Origin: Paracyclopina nana
Lineage: Eukaryota > Arthropoda > Copepoda > Cyclopoida > Cyclopettidae
Direction of reading: 5' to 3'
Length of the DNA: 64,000 nt
NCBI GenBank assembly: GCA_019096065.1
Contig: JAGUCH010000004.1
Location: 5,270,001 to 5,334,000, forward strand
A program made the translations under genes and the position numbers. Below, one piece after another: positions 9,831 through 20,635 of this stretch. The stretch's first letter is position 1. Every line of letters starts with the position of its first letter. Under the pieces are notes generated by a model. The model saw nothing but the letters and a program-made list of their open reading frames with translations. It was not told where the DNA came from and ran no database searches.

Positions 9831-12604
9831 TTTTGTGGTCATTATTTTGCATTTTTGCTCCAAAATTGCCATAGGTTGTGCAGCTAAGCATTTTTCCAAA
9901 AAAAGAGCACCAATATGTATCATGTTATCATTGTGAATCGTGATATTTCTGATATGATTTACTTATTTTTGTCTCTGTAAAGAAAAAGTCACAAAAGATA
10001 ATAAAGTATTGTTCATATCAGCAACCAAATAAACATGCTAAAAGTCTTATCTGAAAGAGATTTACCGAATGAAGGAAGAGGATGACACTTTACAGTTTTA
10101 TGTCATCACAACATTACATGATTTAATGAAGCATAATTACCTGCCATTTAATTCGTGTTGCTCAATCAAATCCAACAACAACAGTACAACGGTCCTTAAT
10201 TGTGAATAGCATGATGGTTATTTCAATGGAAAATGACTTGTTGCATAAGAAAAATTGATGTTATCTGACTAGTCCGGATATACGTTAGTACATTGTAAAA
10301 TGTACTTGACAAAGCACAATTAGATATAAATATAGTATGAATCGTAGGTATGAATGCTACTCAAAATGGCTTTTAACTATAGCCGACTTTGGTTAAAATA
10401 GTGATATAATTCATAAATCAAGCAAAGACCAAGCTGCATCAGCATTGAACTCTGATTCATAAAAAACGAACTTTGTCAGCATTGAACTCTGATTCGTAAA
10501 AAAAAGTAAACTGGAAATATATTAAGAAGATTTCGGGTTTTTTTAAAAAATCAAAGCCCCTTTTTTGGCGGATCAAACTCACGTGGAATGCAATTTCTTC
10601 TGTGTAATTTAGAGTTATTATGGATAGGCTTCATGGATCACGAATTTTTAACAGGAGCGCAAATCAATTCGTTGTGGCCTGCGACAAAAATAACAACACA
10701 CGAGCACACTGGCTTATTTTATTATTTTTGTATCGCATGCTGCTTCATGTTTGCGCATAGAGTTGCAAAATTAACCCCTGTGGAAACACATTTTCTTCTT
10801 CTGTTGTAGAGCTATTTATGACCTTGATCTACGTTACATACAATTCCTGATTATCTGACCTGATAGAATGTAAGTGGACTTTTTTGCAAATTACTTAAAA
10901 ATAATTGGCTAAGCAAATAAGCCAAGTTCCACTAAAAGCGGCTGTTTGCATAACACACTGGAGTTTATCCACTCTTGAATGCGCATCACATTCAGAGTCA
11001 CGAATATAAATAGCCCTAAAAATAAGGGAAATATTCAAATATCACCTCAGAATTATCTTAAGAACTCAATTATCCACCGTGCCCACTCTGTCCAAACTCA
11101 CAAATACAAATAAATCAACATTGAAAAGTGATCTGTTAAAGCCAATATAATGGCCTTAAAACTTAGGAAAAGACTGGTCTTTGAAAAATATCATCAAGGT
11201 AATTAGGATCTGGAGAAAAACCCTGAAAAATGTGGAAAGGAAGTCAATTGGGGGAATTTTGCACGCCATCTTTTATATTGCAGAAGATTTTGTCATTTTG
11301 GGTTTCCGGGATAATATTCTTCAGCTCCCACATTGGGCTATTTAGTCATTTAGCAGCGATTTGAGAAACCTAGACAAACTCAGAATTCGTTTTTACTTTC
11401 AATTGGGGCTGAAAATAATTTTCGAATGCGCGTCAAAGTGCCCAAATAGGCCACTGTGGCTGGAGGATTTTTGGACGCGCCAAAAAGATCACTTTTTGAC
11501 CACATTTCATGTTGTCTAATAAAAATGTCCTATTAAGTACATACGGTCGTGTAGTGGAATAACGGGTCATCTTTGGCACTCCCTCGTTATTTTTGGTCCC
11601 TCTTTTGACAAGAGCCAAATCCTTCCGGGTGAAGAAGAACTCAGGATCGCATGACTGCTACATAACACTGTAAACTCTAACTTATACCAGATCCACCAAA
11701 ACTTGCAGTCGTTCACCATGGCTCTAAATGAAAAATTACAGACTGTTTTTGTATTTTTCACATTCATTATTTGCTGCTGCGCATTTTTTTCATTCTTTTT
11801 TCCGTCGCATTGAAGTATGGAAAAATATTGATTTTGAAATAAAGTTTAATTTTATCCTAAACAAGATGTAACATTGCTTTTTACAATATTAGTCAAAATA
11901 CATCTCTGTAATATTCAACTTCCTTTGACTCAACAATCTATTTATGTGGCATGCTTTAATCATTAATGGGGTATTTATTAAAATGCATTTTGGAAGATGA
12001 GAGGCTTTGTTGCTTATTGATATGCCATATTTGCCTGTGACACATAGCGGTGTGTGCAACACCTTAAATAGAATTACAAGACAGTAAATGCATTTAACAG
12101 GTAAGTATCTACTGAGTTATTAACTTTTTTACAGTCAACCATAAAAGGCCCAATAGATTGTCTTTTTTGCCCACATCACTTTGGAGAAGTAAAAATGACA
12201 TATTCAATAATAGTATAATTTTGGCCCTTTCTCATCTGTTTGACTTGGCTTCAATGAATAATTCAAGCAATGTTAATATGAATCGAGAATTTCATTTTAA
12301 AGCGCACACTTGCCCTTTTCCCGGGAAAACTGCTCATAATTCAATGGTAACTTATTATCAATTTAGCAATAGAACATCAGTCTTTATTTTATACCAAGCA
12401 AATAGGCTATATTCCACCGTGTGTCTGTGCGTGGCTCTGAAAAGATGCGTACGTACGCATAAGGCGCGTATGCTGGTGTAGCAACTCAGTGGCGCGAGAT
12501 TCACTCTAACAGATTTTTGCTGCAACATAAAACCGTGTTCCACCTGCTAAACCAATTCAGTTGCCATTATTTCTCAACGGCATCCAAACCTATTTTTTAG
12601 CATT
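9831..12604. other. Long AT-rich intergenic region
   Basis: About 2.8 kb with no coding region I can support; longest frames are short and lack family features. One small direct repeat is visible: a 28-bp unit beginning TCAGCATTGAACTCTGATTC occurs at 10439 and again at 10476, 37 bp apart. Nothing else recognised. Confidence 0.5.
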
Positions 12605-14249
12605 ATGGCAAAGGTTAATTTACTCCAGAGTCATATTCATTACTAAGTTTATTATTTGAGTTCGTTTTTTTCTAGGTATTTATCGTGAGCCTGGGTTTGC
12701 TTGCAATCTCCAGCCTCAGCTTGGCCCAAAACAACTTTAACAACAATAATAGGTTTAACAACAACGGCAACACTAGATTTATTAATAACAACAACAACAA
12801 CAACAACAGATTTGTGAGCAACAACAACAACAACAATGGCAGATTTGTTAGCAACAATAACAACAATGGAAGGTTTGTGAGCAACAGCAATGCTGTCAAC
12901 AACCAGAACCCTGTGATTGGCAATGGTTTCAGGGCCACCCCTGCCAATGCCAGAGACAAACTGGGCAATGAAGTCTATCCAGGATGTAATGGAACTGTTT
13001 GCCTGCCAGAGGCCAACCTCTGTGCAGCCAGGAAGCAAAAACGTAAACCAAAAGTCGAGCTGGGTCACTCAAATTTATTCTATATAGCGCCCTCTACTCT
13101 TTTCTCTCTCTTTTCCCGAGTTTACCTTAAACAATTTGTAGAGGGCGCTCCACTGCTTTGAAACGAAATCTGGGTGACCCAGCCCGCCTGCAAAACACAT
13201 TAATGATTCCTAAAATTCTAATTTAGCCGGCCATTTCAACTTTGGTGGCAAGTCATACTGGATTTCCTGGGCCAGCGATGAAGCAGACCTTCGCAATGCC
13301 AGGTGGAATTGGTTCACTGGAAGGAACTATTGCCGCAAAATGTGCATGGATATGGTGAGCTTTGAGAGCAAAGAGGAGCAAGACTTCATTGAAGGGCTCA
13401 TGTCAACCTCTGGAGTTCAAGATGTGCACACTGCTGGACGTTTGTGTGACAAAGAAGTGGAGGGCTGTGACGCTCCCAGATTCCAACCCTTGAACATCAA
13501 TGGCTGGTTCTGGGCAAGCACCCTTAAGATGATGCCACCCACCAACCTCTTTTCAAGCACTGTGGTAAGCCTACTTTCATTTTACAAAAAAATGCTGTTC
13601 TAAGCTCTATAATCGGATTTAATAAGGCTAATGTTGCTTATAGCTAGTTGCCTACAATTTAAACTCAAAAATAAATATGGTTGAGATGGCCTCAAAGCAA
13701 TGTTTAATGCTACTGAGCAAGACTTACCCTTGTCATTTTTTTTATGAATTACAACTTAATCAATTCAATCTAGGATCTTGACAATGCTTGAAAAACTAGA
13801 TTCAAACTGATCGAAAATGACAGAGGTCGGTTCATTTAATACCGATAAAAGCCACAAATGAACTTTGCTCAGCTTCTACCAGCCTTAATGATCATGAAAA
13901 CGAGCCAAAATTATCATAGTCATTTTGGCAGAAATGTTTAAGGCCATCTCATCCACATTTTTTGTGATTTATGTCAACAACATTGGATTCAGTCTTCCCA
14001 AATCCCTGGACCATGCATAATTGCCATTCTTTTTGTCAGTTCAATAACTGGGCTCCTGGCCAACCAGATGGATCCATCAAAGCTGATGGATTTGGTACTG
14101 AAGCTTGCACTGCGTTGCTGCTGAAAAATGGAGTCTACCAATGGTATGACGAAGTTTGCAACACCAGAAGACAAATTGCCTGCGAAGATTTGCCCGTGCC
14201 AAACATCAATTTTGTGAGGAACCAAAACCCTGGCATCAACATCCCTTAA
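12605..14249 (+). CDS. Secreted C-type lectin with Asn-rich N-terminal tract
   Basis: Predicted secreted carbohydrate-binding protein of 307 residues. Four exons: 12605..12613 (only three codons), 12676..13042, 13227..13564 and 14040..14249. Joining the mini-exon ATGGCAAAG to exon 2 yields a good signal peptide, MAKVFIVSLGLLAISSLSLA. Residues about 21-75 are Asn-rich low complexity with recurring NNNRFVSNNN. The C-terminal half is C-type lectin-like: W-rich stretches (SYWISWAS, RWNWFTGRNYC), the long-loop motif NNWAPGQPDG and the final WYDEVCN with EACTALL. The QPD triad is the galactose-type sugar motif in classical C-type lectins. The poly-Asn tract is encoded by AAC/AAT runs. Likely immune or matrix lectin; ligand not determinable. 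Confidence 0.82.
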
Positions 14250-14307
14250 GAACTGGTCAAGAGACAATTTTGGGCATTATTTAAAAGACCAAATATATTT
14301 AAGCCAA

Positions 14308-14325
14308 CTCTCTCTCTCTCTCTCT
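14308..14325. repeat. (CT)n microsatellite
   Basis: Nine CT dinucleotides in a row in the 3' flank of the lectin gene. Confidence 0.9.
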
Positions 14326-14739
14326 AATTAACCAATTGATTCATTACACTCATTTGAAATTTAAAAACTTCCATGAAGTTATTGGTCTTTTTCTCCCCAA
14401 TTCCTAACAAAGCAAACAATTATAGTGATTTCTCCGGCTTAAGTACAATATCAATCGATCCTAATCCAAAATAAATCTAATGTTAAGCATATTTGAGAGC
14501 TTGTAAGGCTACAAACTTGAAACAACCATTTTGAGCATTGACACGGATTCAGTTCAGGTAGCTGGTAGGTTTCTTAAGCAGATACGGGAAAAGATAAGAT
14601 CCAATCAAATCACTGAGAGTCCGAAAGCATCATTTTTGGCAATTGGAAACAGCTGTTTTGGCGTCACTTAATTTCACGCCACTCAGTTTGGCAACAAAAT
14701 TTGTCTGAGGTAGGACGCCGTTTTTCAAAAATTATAACA

Positions 14740-15719
14740 ATGAAGCTTCCAATTTTCCTCCTGAGCATTTTCTTTCCATCTGCATTGTTAATGTAAGTAT
14801 TGGTCAAATCCAAGGCAAAAACCTTATGATTAAATTAATTTCCTCTAATTTAAAGGCCGTTTGAATATGCATTTGCCAGCAACATGAAAATGTAAGTATA
14901 AAAGCAAATAAAACTTCAACATAACTATTATTTTCCTTTATTAAAAGGCCTAAAGATTATCGGGAGAGAGCAAGGCATTATGGGGGAGTTTTTGGAGCTC
15001 ATTCAATTTGGAAGCCTGAAATACTATCATCAAATGGGGGAAAGTGGCCGCTTCACCAAAACTCAAAATCAACCGGGAACAAATTCAGTATGAATGAAAA
15101 TGTGCACCGATTGGAGATCACAATTGAGTTCATTGGCCACAATTTGAATGCTGATCAGGTGGCAGCTCAAATTGTCAACCATGACAGAGAGAACAAAACG
15201 TTGTTGGTTTTTGTGGAGGATATTGGCTATGAAAAGAAGATCCCACTGGATTACAAATATGACACTCATGCAATTATGACCGATTTTGAAGATGTCAGCC
15301 TTGACCATCAAGTGCTGACCATTTTGGTACCGAAATACCAGGAATTGCCACCACCAGCCAAACCTGGCAGCAACAATGATAAAAACGCCACCAAGCCAAA
15401 CTTGGAGGAACAAGTTGACGTCATTGATCACATTGACAGGACTGAGATCAAAATCGAGTTCATTGGGCACAACTTGAAGAAGGAACAATTGACCGTACAA
15501 TTGGTTGACCAGGATACTGTGGTGGTCAGAGCTGAGAAGAAGAAGCAAAAGTATGAGAAAGCTTTTGATGTTCCACCAAATCATCAAGTGGACAAAATTG
15601 TGTCCAAATTCAAGGTGGTGAGCAGGAAAAGGCAAATTTTGACGGTCATCATCCCAAAAGAGCAGGAAATCATTGATATTCCCATTCTAACTGAAGATGA
15701 TGAAGACTACAAGAATTAA
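14740..15719 (+). CDS. Secreted tandem alpha-crystallin-domain protein (small heat shock protein-like)
   Basis: A 286-residue protein from three exons (14740..14792, 14856..14891, 14948..15719), both introns in phase 2 with G completing an ATG codon each time. The N-terminus is a signal peptide (MKLPIFLLSIFFPSALL), which is unusual for small HSPs. Two homologous beta-rich domains follow, about residues 82-155 and 188-262, each opening with EI[TK]IEFIGHNL. The second shows the alpha-crystallin pattern: DTVVVRAEKK, KAFDVPPNHQVDKI, then QILTVIIPK. A C-terminal IPI (I-x-I) motif lies shortly before the acidic tail, as in oligomerising small HSPs. The domain call is by eye from pattern, not from a profile search. 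Probably an extracellular or secretory-pathway chaperone. Confidence 0.7.
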
Positions 15720-15970
15720 TGCAATGCTCCATTTTTTTTATAATAAAAGGAAACTTGGAAATGTTCTTTACCTTAAAAGGACAAATTGACTTGACAAGGA
15801 CTGAACTTTTTGAATCAACAGACTGCGCTGTTCTAATGACCAGTTCATCTACTCTATATAATTTATTCGTAGCTGCATGTCTTGTCTTACCTTTAGACCT
15901 TTAGCCTTAACAGTTCACACCACAAATTTCTATGCACTGTCGCAATACAACCGTAGCCGAGAAGAACTTA

Positions 15971-16360
15971 GGGTCTTTCCATGTGGTGTGTCAACAAACA
16001 GTAAATGAGTGATAGTGTCAAAAAATGGTAACTGTGTGCTATGCAATGCGCAATAGTGACAGTGTCAAGGAGTGACTGGCAGATGGACATGTAACAAGCA
16101 ACCAAAACACACTTTATTTCATACCTCAATTCATTTATCCCCTTTTTCTCACAAAAAACACCAATTTAAGCTATATGACTTTCTGCTTAGTCTGGTAACT
16201 CTTCATGAAAAACAAACTTTTATGCTTTTGTCCATCTGGCTTGTGTTGTGTTGTGCTGTGCTGTGATGTGACAAATTTCGGTAACTTGGAAAATTTAGCA
16301 CTGATTGTAGTGTCGAGTTTTGGTAACTTAGTGTCAAAAAAGCACCACATGGAAAGCCCC
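15971..16360. mobile_element. PIF/Harbinger-like MITE, about 390 bp
   Basis: Terminal inverted repeats GGGTCTTTCCATGTGGTG (left) and, reverse-complemented, GGGGCTTTCCATGTGGTGC (right). Both sides are flanked by TTA, a 3-bp target duplication of the size made by PIF/Harbinger transposases. The interior holds no transposase and is rich in GTGTTGTGCTGTG-type repeats. Confidence 0.7.
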
Positions 16361-17569
16361 TTACTTCGACTAGTCACTAGTCAAAAATCTCTAGTCAAGC
16401 AATAGCTGCTGCTAGGGTAAACAAAACTAAACATAATTAATTAAAGGAGCCATCTATATTGTTCATATTGCAGGCAATTAAGAATGTCTCACCCTAGTTG
16501 GCAGGCTTTACTTGCTCAAGACTCGTCCTTACATAACGAATTTATAAAACATTGAAATTTTGACAAATGAACGTACAGTGCAGCAATGATTTAACTAACC
16601 CTAGCTGGCCGGCTCTTAACCTGTTTGGCTAGCTCGGGTCTGCTCGCCCGATTCTTGCACTAACGACTACTGCACGCGCTGACTTAGTAATTAGTAGTGA
16701 TTTAAGGAAAGTAGTATAAGCCCTCAAACGCCGATATAGGGTAAAATATGGGCTATTATTTTAGTAATAAAACGTTTTTATCCTTGCTTTAGCATCACCT
16801 TTAAGACAATATGTACTTTAAATCTTGAGCAGGTTTTTTATATTTAACAAAAAGTTTATTCAAGTCATGAGCACTTTTGAAAACATTTTAATGCAAACTG
16901 AGCATCTTAATTTCAAAACTCCCTCAATTTAACTTGATTGAGCATTTAAAGATGGGTCAAACAACAATAAGTATCATCAGGATGTTATGGGATCTGGTTG
17001 CTGAAATGAATCTTTTTGCCTCAACTTTTGCTAAAATTAGCCAAAAATGCTAGATTAATCCTGTCATTATATAAAAAATGTCAACCTTAACAATAGGGAG
17101 CTGCCTGATAGCAAAATGATGATTAAATTTTTTTTCTTGAACTCAAATCCTGTTAAGAGTGATCTCATCTGAATTCAGGGTTCATCCCCAGCTATGAAAT
17201 CTGGGAAAAAGAGACGTCTCTAAAACGGGATTTTGCACGCGGGTTTTCTACATAGGTCATTTAATCTCATATAAAACCTTGTTCCTGCTCAATCCAATTG
17301 AAACCTCAAAATTTTTGGTTTGATATGACCACAAGAGATCTGTTTTTATTAGTAATTAGATCCCTAGCTTTTCCTCACACAAAAATAGTTTAGTTGACGA
17401 AACTTGCCATCAATCATGAGTTCTTGATTTTTTTGTGACAACACTGCTGATACAGTTACATCCTGAGATCTCATTCATAAGCGCATCTGAAGTGATGAGA
17501 CTAGAATCCAGATCACTTAAGAGCATTGACAGCTTTCTAATTAACAACTATGGCAAACGACATTGCTCA
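16361..17569. other. Intergenic region, nothing recognised
   Basis: About 1.2 kb of AT-rich DNA between the MITE and the 3' end of the glycosyltransferase gene. No coding region, RNA gene or clear repeat seen. Confidence 0.5.
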
Positions 17570-19437
17570 TTATTTGGGTGGGCTCCATTTGCAACTTCCA
17601 GGACCATAAGATCTCAGCAGTTTCTTCTTGATGGGAACACAATTGCCCTCCTTTTCTTTCACCTTTCGATGCATGTCTTTCATCTCTTCGATTGTCACAC
17701 CATGCGTCGAAATCGTCTGGGCATACAAGCAGGCATTGGGCCTTCGCTTGACATAACTAAATCCTATGTGGTCTTGTGGCCTTGAGACGAATAAAGTTAG
17801 CACCATCAATTTTGGATGAAATTAAAAAGGGTACCTTATGCCTGCAACCTGTGCTAAAATGCCTGTAACGTACACATCCTCCAAATGATACATAAGGGTT
17901 TCAAGGGAGGCTTCGAACAGTGTCGAGGTTGCACTCTTCGACATCAAATATGCTGTGCCTGACAAATAGTTGGGATATCTTTTCATGTGGTACAAATAGT
18001 ATGGAGCAAACCACTTGTTATATGGATCACGTATAGGAGTTGCTCCACAAATCAAAGTGCCAACCTGCAGAGAATTAAAACGCGTTTGATACCTTCTTCA
18101 AACCATGGCATCAATCTCATCTCAAAGAAAATTCAGGTATTACAGCTTATATTATGTATCTTTTAAACAAAAACTTCCATTTTGGATGCTTCTTGCTTTT
18201 AGTGCGGATGAAAATAAGTTGCTAACACTGGCTATCAACTCGGCAGAAAATCAAACATTGAAGCCATGGCTATAAAAGATTGTTACACTCTCTAATGCTC
18301 CACTTGAGAAATAGAGGATTTATCAACTTACTAATAAGTTGGGGTTCTTGTTCAGAGCTACAAGCTTGTAAAGATTGCTAACGTTGATATACATGTCATC
18401 ATCAGTCTTGAGGACATATGGGACTTGCTTGCATTGTTGGTTGAACCACTTGAGCAGCATGAGTGACTTGATGGTCAAGTTGGCATAGCTGTCGATAAAA
18501 TCTTCCTGGAGGATGTCTCCATGGTTTTCAGATTCTTTTGTCACGTTGGCTTGCAGGCTCGACGAGTCATTGCCATTGTGGCCAAGAAGGAAAATGACTT
18601 GTGTATGTGGAACATTTTCACTAGCCCAAGTATCACGGATGGTTTGTCGCTCCTGGAAATTCTGCATAGCCGAACAGACAATGACAAGTAGGACAAGCTC
18701 TTCATCAATGGAAGAATTACTACGAGTTACAGCAGACGTTTCATGCTGTAAAATAAGCGTTATTGGTGTTAGTCAGCCATCAATGCTCCAGAAACTAGTT
18801 TCCATGCTAAACATGTAGAAGCTTATTTTGCGCAAAGTTGTCATGACGATTACTCATCTTTGCTTGACTTAAATAAACTTTCAGATCACTGCATGTTTAA
18901 ACAGATTTCGCTCTTAAATGCGCTTTGAAATGAAGCTTCAAAGAGCTACTGAAATGGAATCTTACAGATGTCAAAGCTTTTCACAGACGAACATGGAAAC
19001 TAGCCAATTTAACATGGGTGAATGTCAAGCATTTTTTTTATTTAGTTTTCTAGTAGTTACCTCAGGAGGACTGTGGTTGGAGCGACAAATGGAAGAAGGC
19101 GAAAGCTTTGTGGTGACCTCATTCGGCCTCAAGAGCACATTTGCGTCTCTGCTCTGATTCGCTGGCCACACAAAGGCTATCGCTGCAACAAAAAAAATGA
19201 CAAAAATGAATATAGGGTTTAATTTGCCAGCTTTTGAATGCACTCACGCCTGCTGGATGACAATGGCAAAAATGGCAAATAAATGAAGAATGCCAAAGTG
19301 AGCAAGATGGCAAAGAGTAGCCATGTTTTGCTTGTGTGTTTGGAGCAAAAGCAAAGCAAGGCGCCTTGCTCATCTAAAACCTGAGTTTGGCCTCTCCTGT
19401 AGTAATTCCCAGCCTCTAGTAGCTGGTAGCGCCTCAT
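17570..19437 (-). CDS. Beta-1,3-galactosyltransferase-like (GT31), Golgi type II
   Basis: Predicted Golgi glycosyltransferase of 388 residues. Five exons on the minus strand: 19437..19248, 19182..19061, 18745..18332, 18064..17835 and 17780..17570, all phases consistent. Exon 1 gives a cytoplasmic tail and one membrane anchor (WLLFAILLTLAFFIYLPFL). The catalytic domain carries GT31 landmarks: ERQTIRDTWA, QVIFLLGHN, EDFIDSYANLTIKSLMLLKW, the metal-binding DxD motif in VLKTDDDMYIN (D219-D221), then YLSGTAYLMS and LEDVYVTGI. The acceptor could be galactose or N-acetylglucosamine; the family contains both activities, so a precise symbol is withheld. Confidence 0.88.
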
Positions 19438-19904
19438 GGTCAAGATGACAACATTTTTCTAATGTTATTTTTATTGTGTGCTCTCAAAATTCAGCTGAAT
19501 CTGAGATGGCTCGAATTTGAGCCCGAGCTCGGAATCTGGCCATATCGCAGTGACATTTCTAAGGCCAGCTCTCCTCCGCAATAAAAATCGAAATATTTAA
19601 TTAATTATAATGTTTTTTTATGGAATTTTGGTTTTCAAGCACCGAAATCGAGTTTTGATTTACGCGAATAGAGTCGTTATTTGTTTTCGAAGAAGTTTTT
19701 ATAAAATACATCCTAATATTTCTTTGAACATGTAGATTCCATCGATTAATGTGAAAAAAATTTGGCTATTTTATGCCATGGCGGAGTGTGATATGATAAA
19801 AAGTTAAGCTGTGCAAATTGGTTTGAAAATTATCGTGCAAAGAGAAAATTAGACTTTATGCATGCAATTTTAATTCTATTTGCAATTGGCCCTTAATACA
19901 GAGG

Positions 19905-20509
19905 TTAGTAGGCTATTCCACGAGCTTTGTCAAGGAAAGTGTTTAGAAAGGATTTAGGCTGTTGGTATTCGGTTTCACTTTCTGAATCTTCTTCGTCATC
20001 TGGCGAACCTGATTCCTCGTGGTCATCAATGTTATCAGCAGTTGGCTGATAAGACCTCGAATTTGGTAATTTGTAACCAAAGTGTCCTACAGGCTCAATT
20101 TTCTTGACAACCGTTTTCCTTTGATTGTGATCTTCATCGATGTGATTCCAATAATGCTTTTCAACGCCATCTACAAAGTCTTGGCTGTCTTCGTCGGTCT
20201 TTCCGGAATGATTTATCACAGTGATGTCATGCTCGTAGCCAGATCCTGGCATTTTGATGATGTAAATATTACCAAACCCAATGCCCTCTTCGCTGCCATA
20301 AATTTGTTTTGTTGGTTGTTGATAGCCACCATAGCCATAACCTGAAAGTTGGCCGTATCCTTGGCCTTGGGAAGGAAGATAACCAAAACTACCTAAATTT
20401 TACAATTAGAAGTTTTCATGAAGATGTATGCTACAAAATGAGTACTTGGTAAAATGAGGCAGAAAATCAAACAGAAATTGCCCAAAAAGAAACCCATACT
20501 GAATAGCAT
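19905..20509 (-). CDS. Small secreted Gly/Tyr/Gln-rich protein with acidic tail, unknown function
   Basis: Two exons on the minus strand, 20509..20446 and 20392..19905, join in phase to give 183 residues. The N-terminus is a hydrophobic signal peptide (MLFSMGFFLGNFCLIFCLIL). It is followed by a repetitive Gly/Tyr/Gln segment (GYGQLSGYGYGGYQQP) resembling cuticle or silk-like proteins. The C-terminal half is acidic, Ser/Asp/Glu-rich (SGSPDDEEDSESETEYQQP). No known domain is recognised. Its start lies about 126 bp past the CPSF3 stop on the same strand. Likely an extracellular structural or cuticular protein, as inference from composition only. Confidence 0.6.
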
Positions 20510-20635
20510 GGACGAAGGCAACTGGAAGCTAAAAGTAGAGCGGATGTCTTTTATAGCAGCTTTAGCCATAAATGGCTAGAATCATAAATTAAAATTGCTA
20601 GAATCATAAATTACTCAATAGTAATGCCTTTATTA

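Noticed and set aside
12652-13068. Antisense frames rich in Val/Leu opposite the lectin exon
   Set aside because: Reverse complement of AAC/AAT codons of the poly-Asn tract; the plus-strand gene explains the sequence.
16072-16405. Short frames in the 16 kb region
   Set aside because: They lie largely inside the MITE and its edge.
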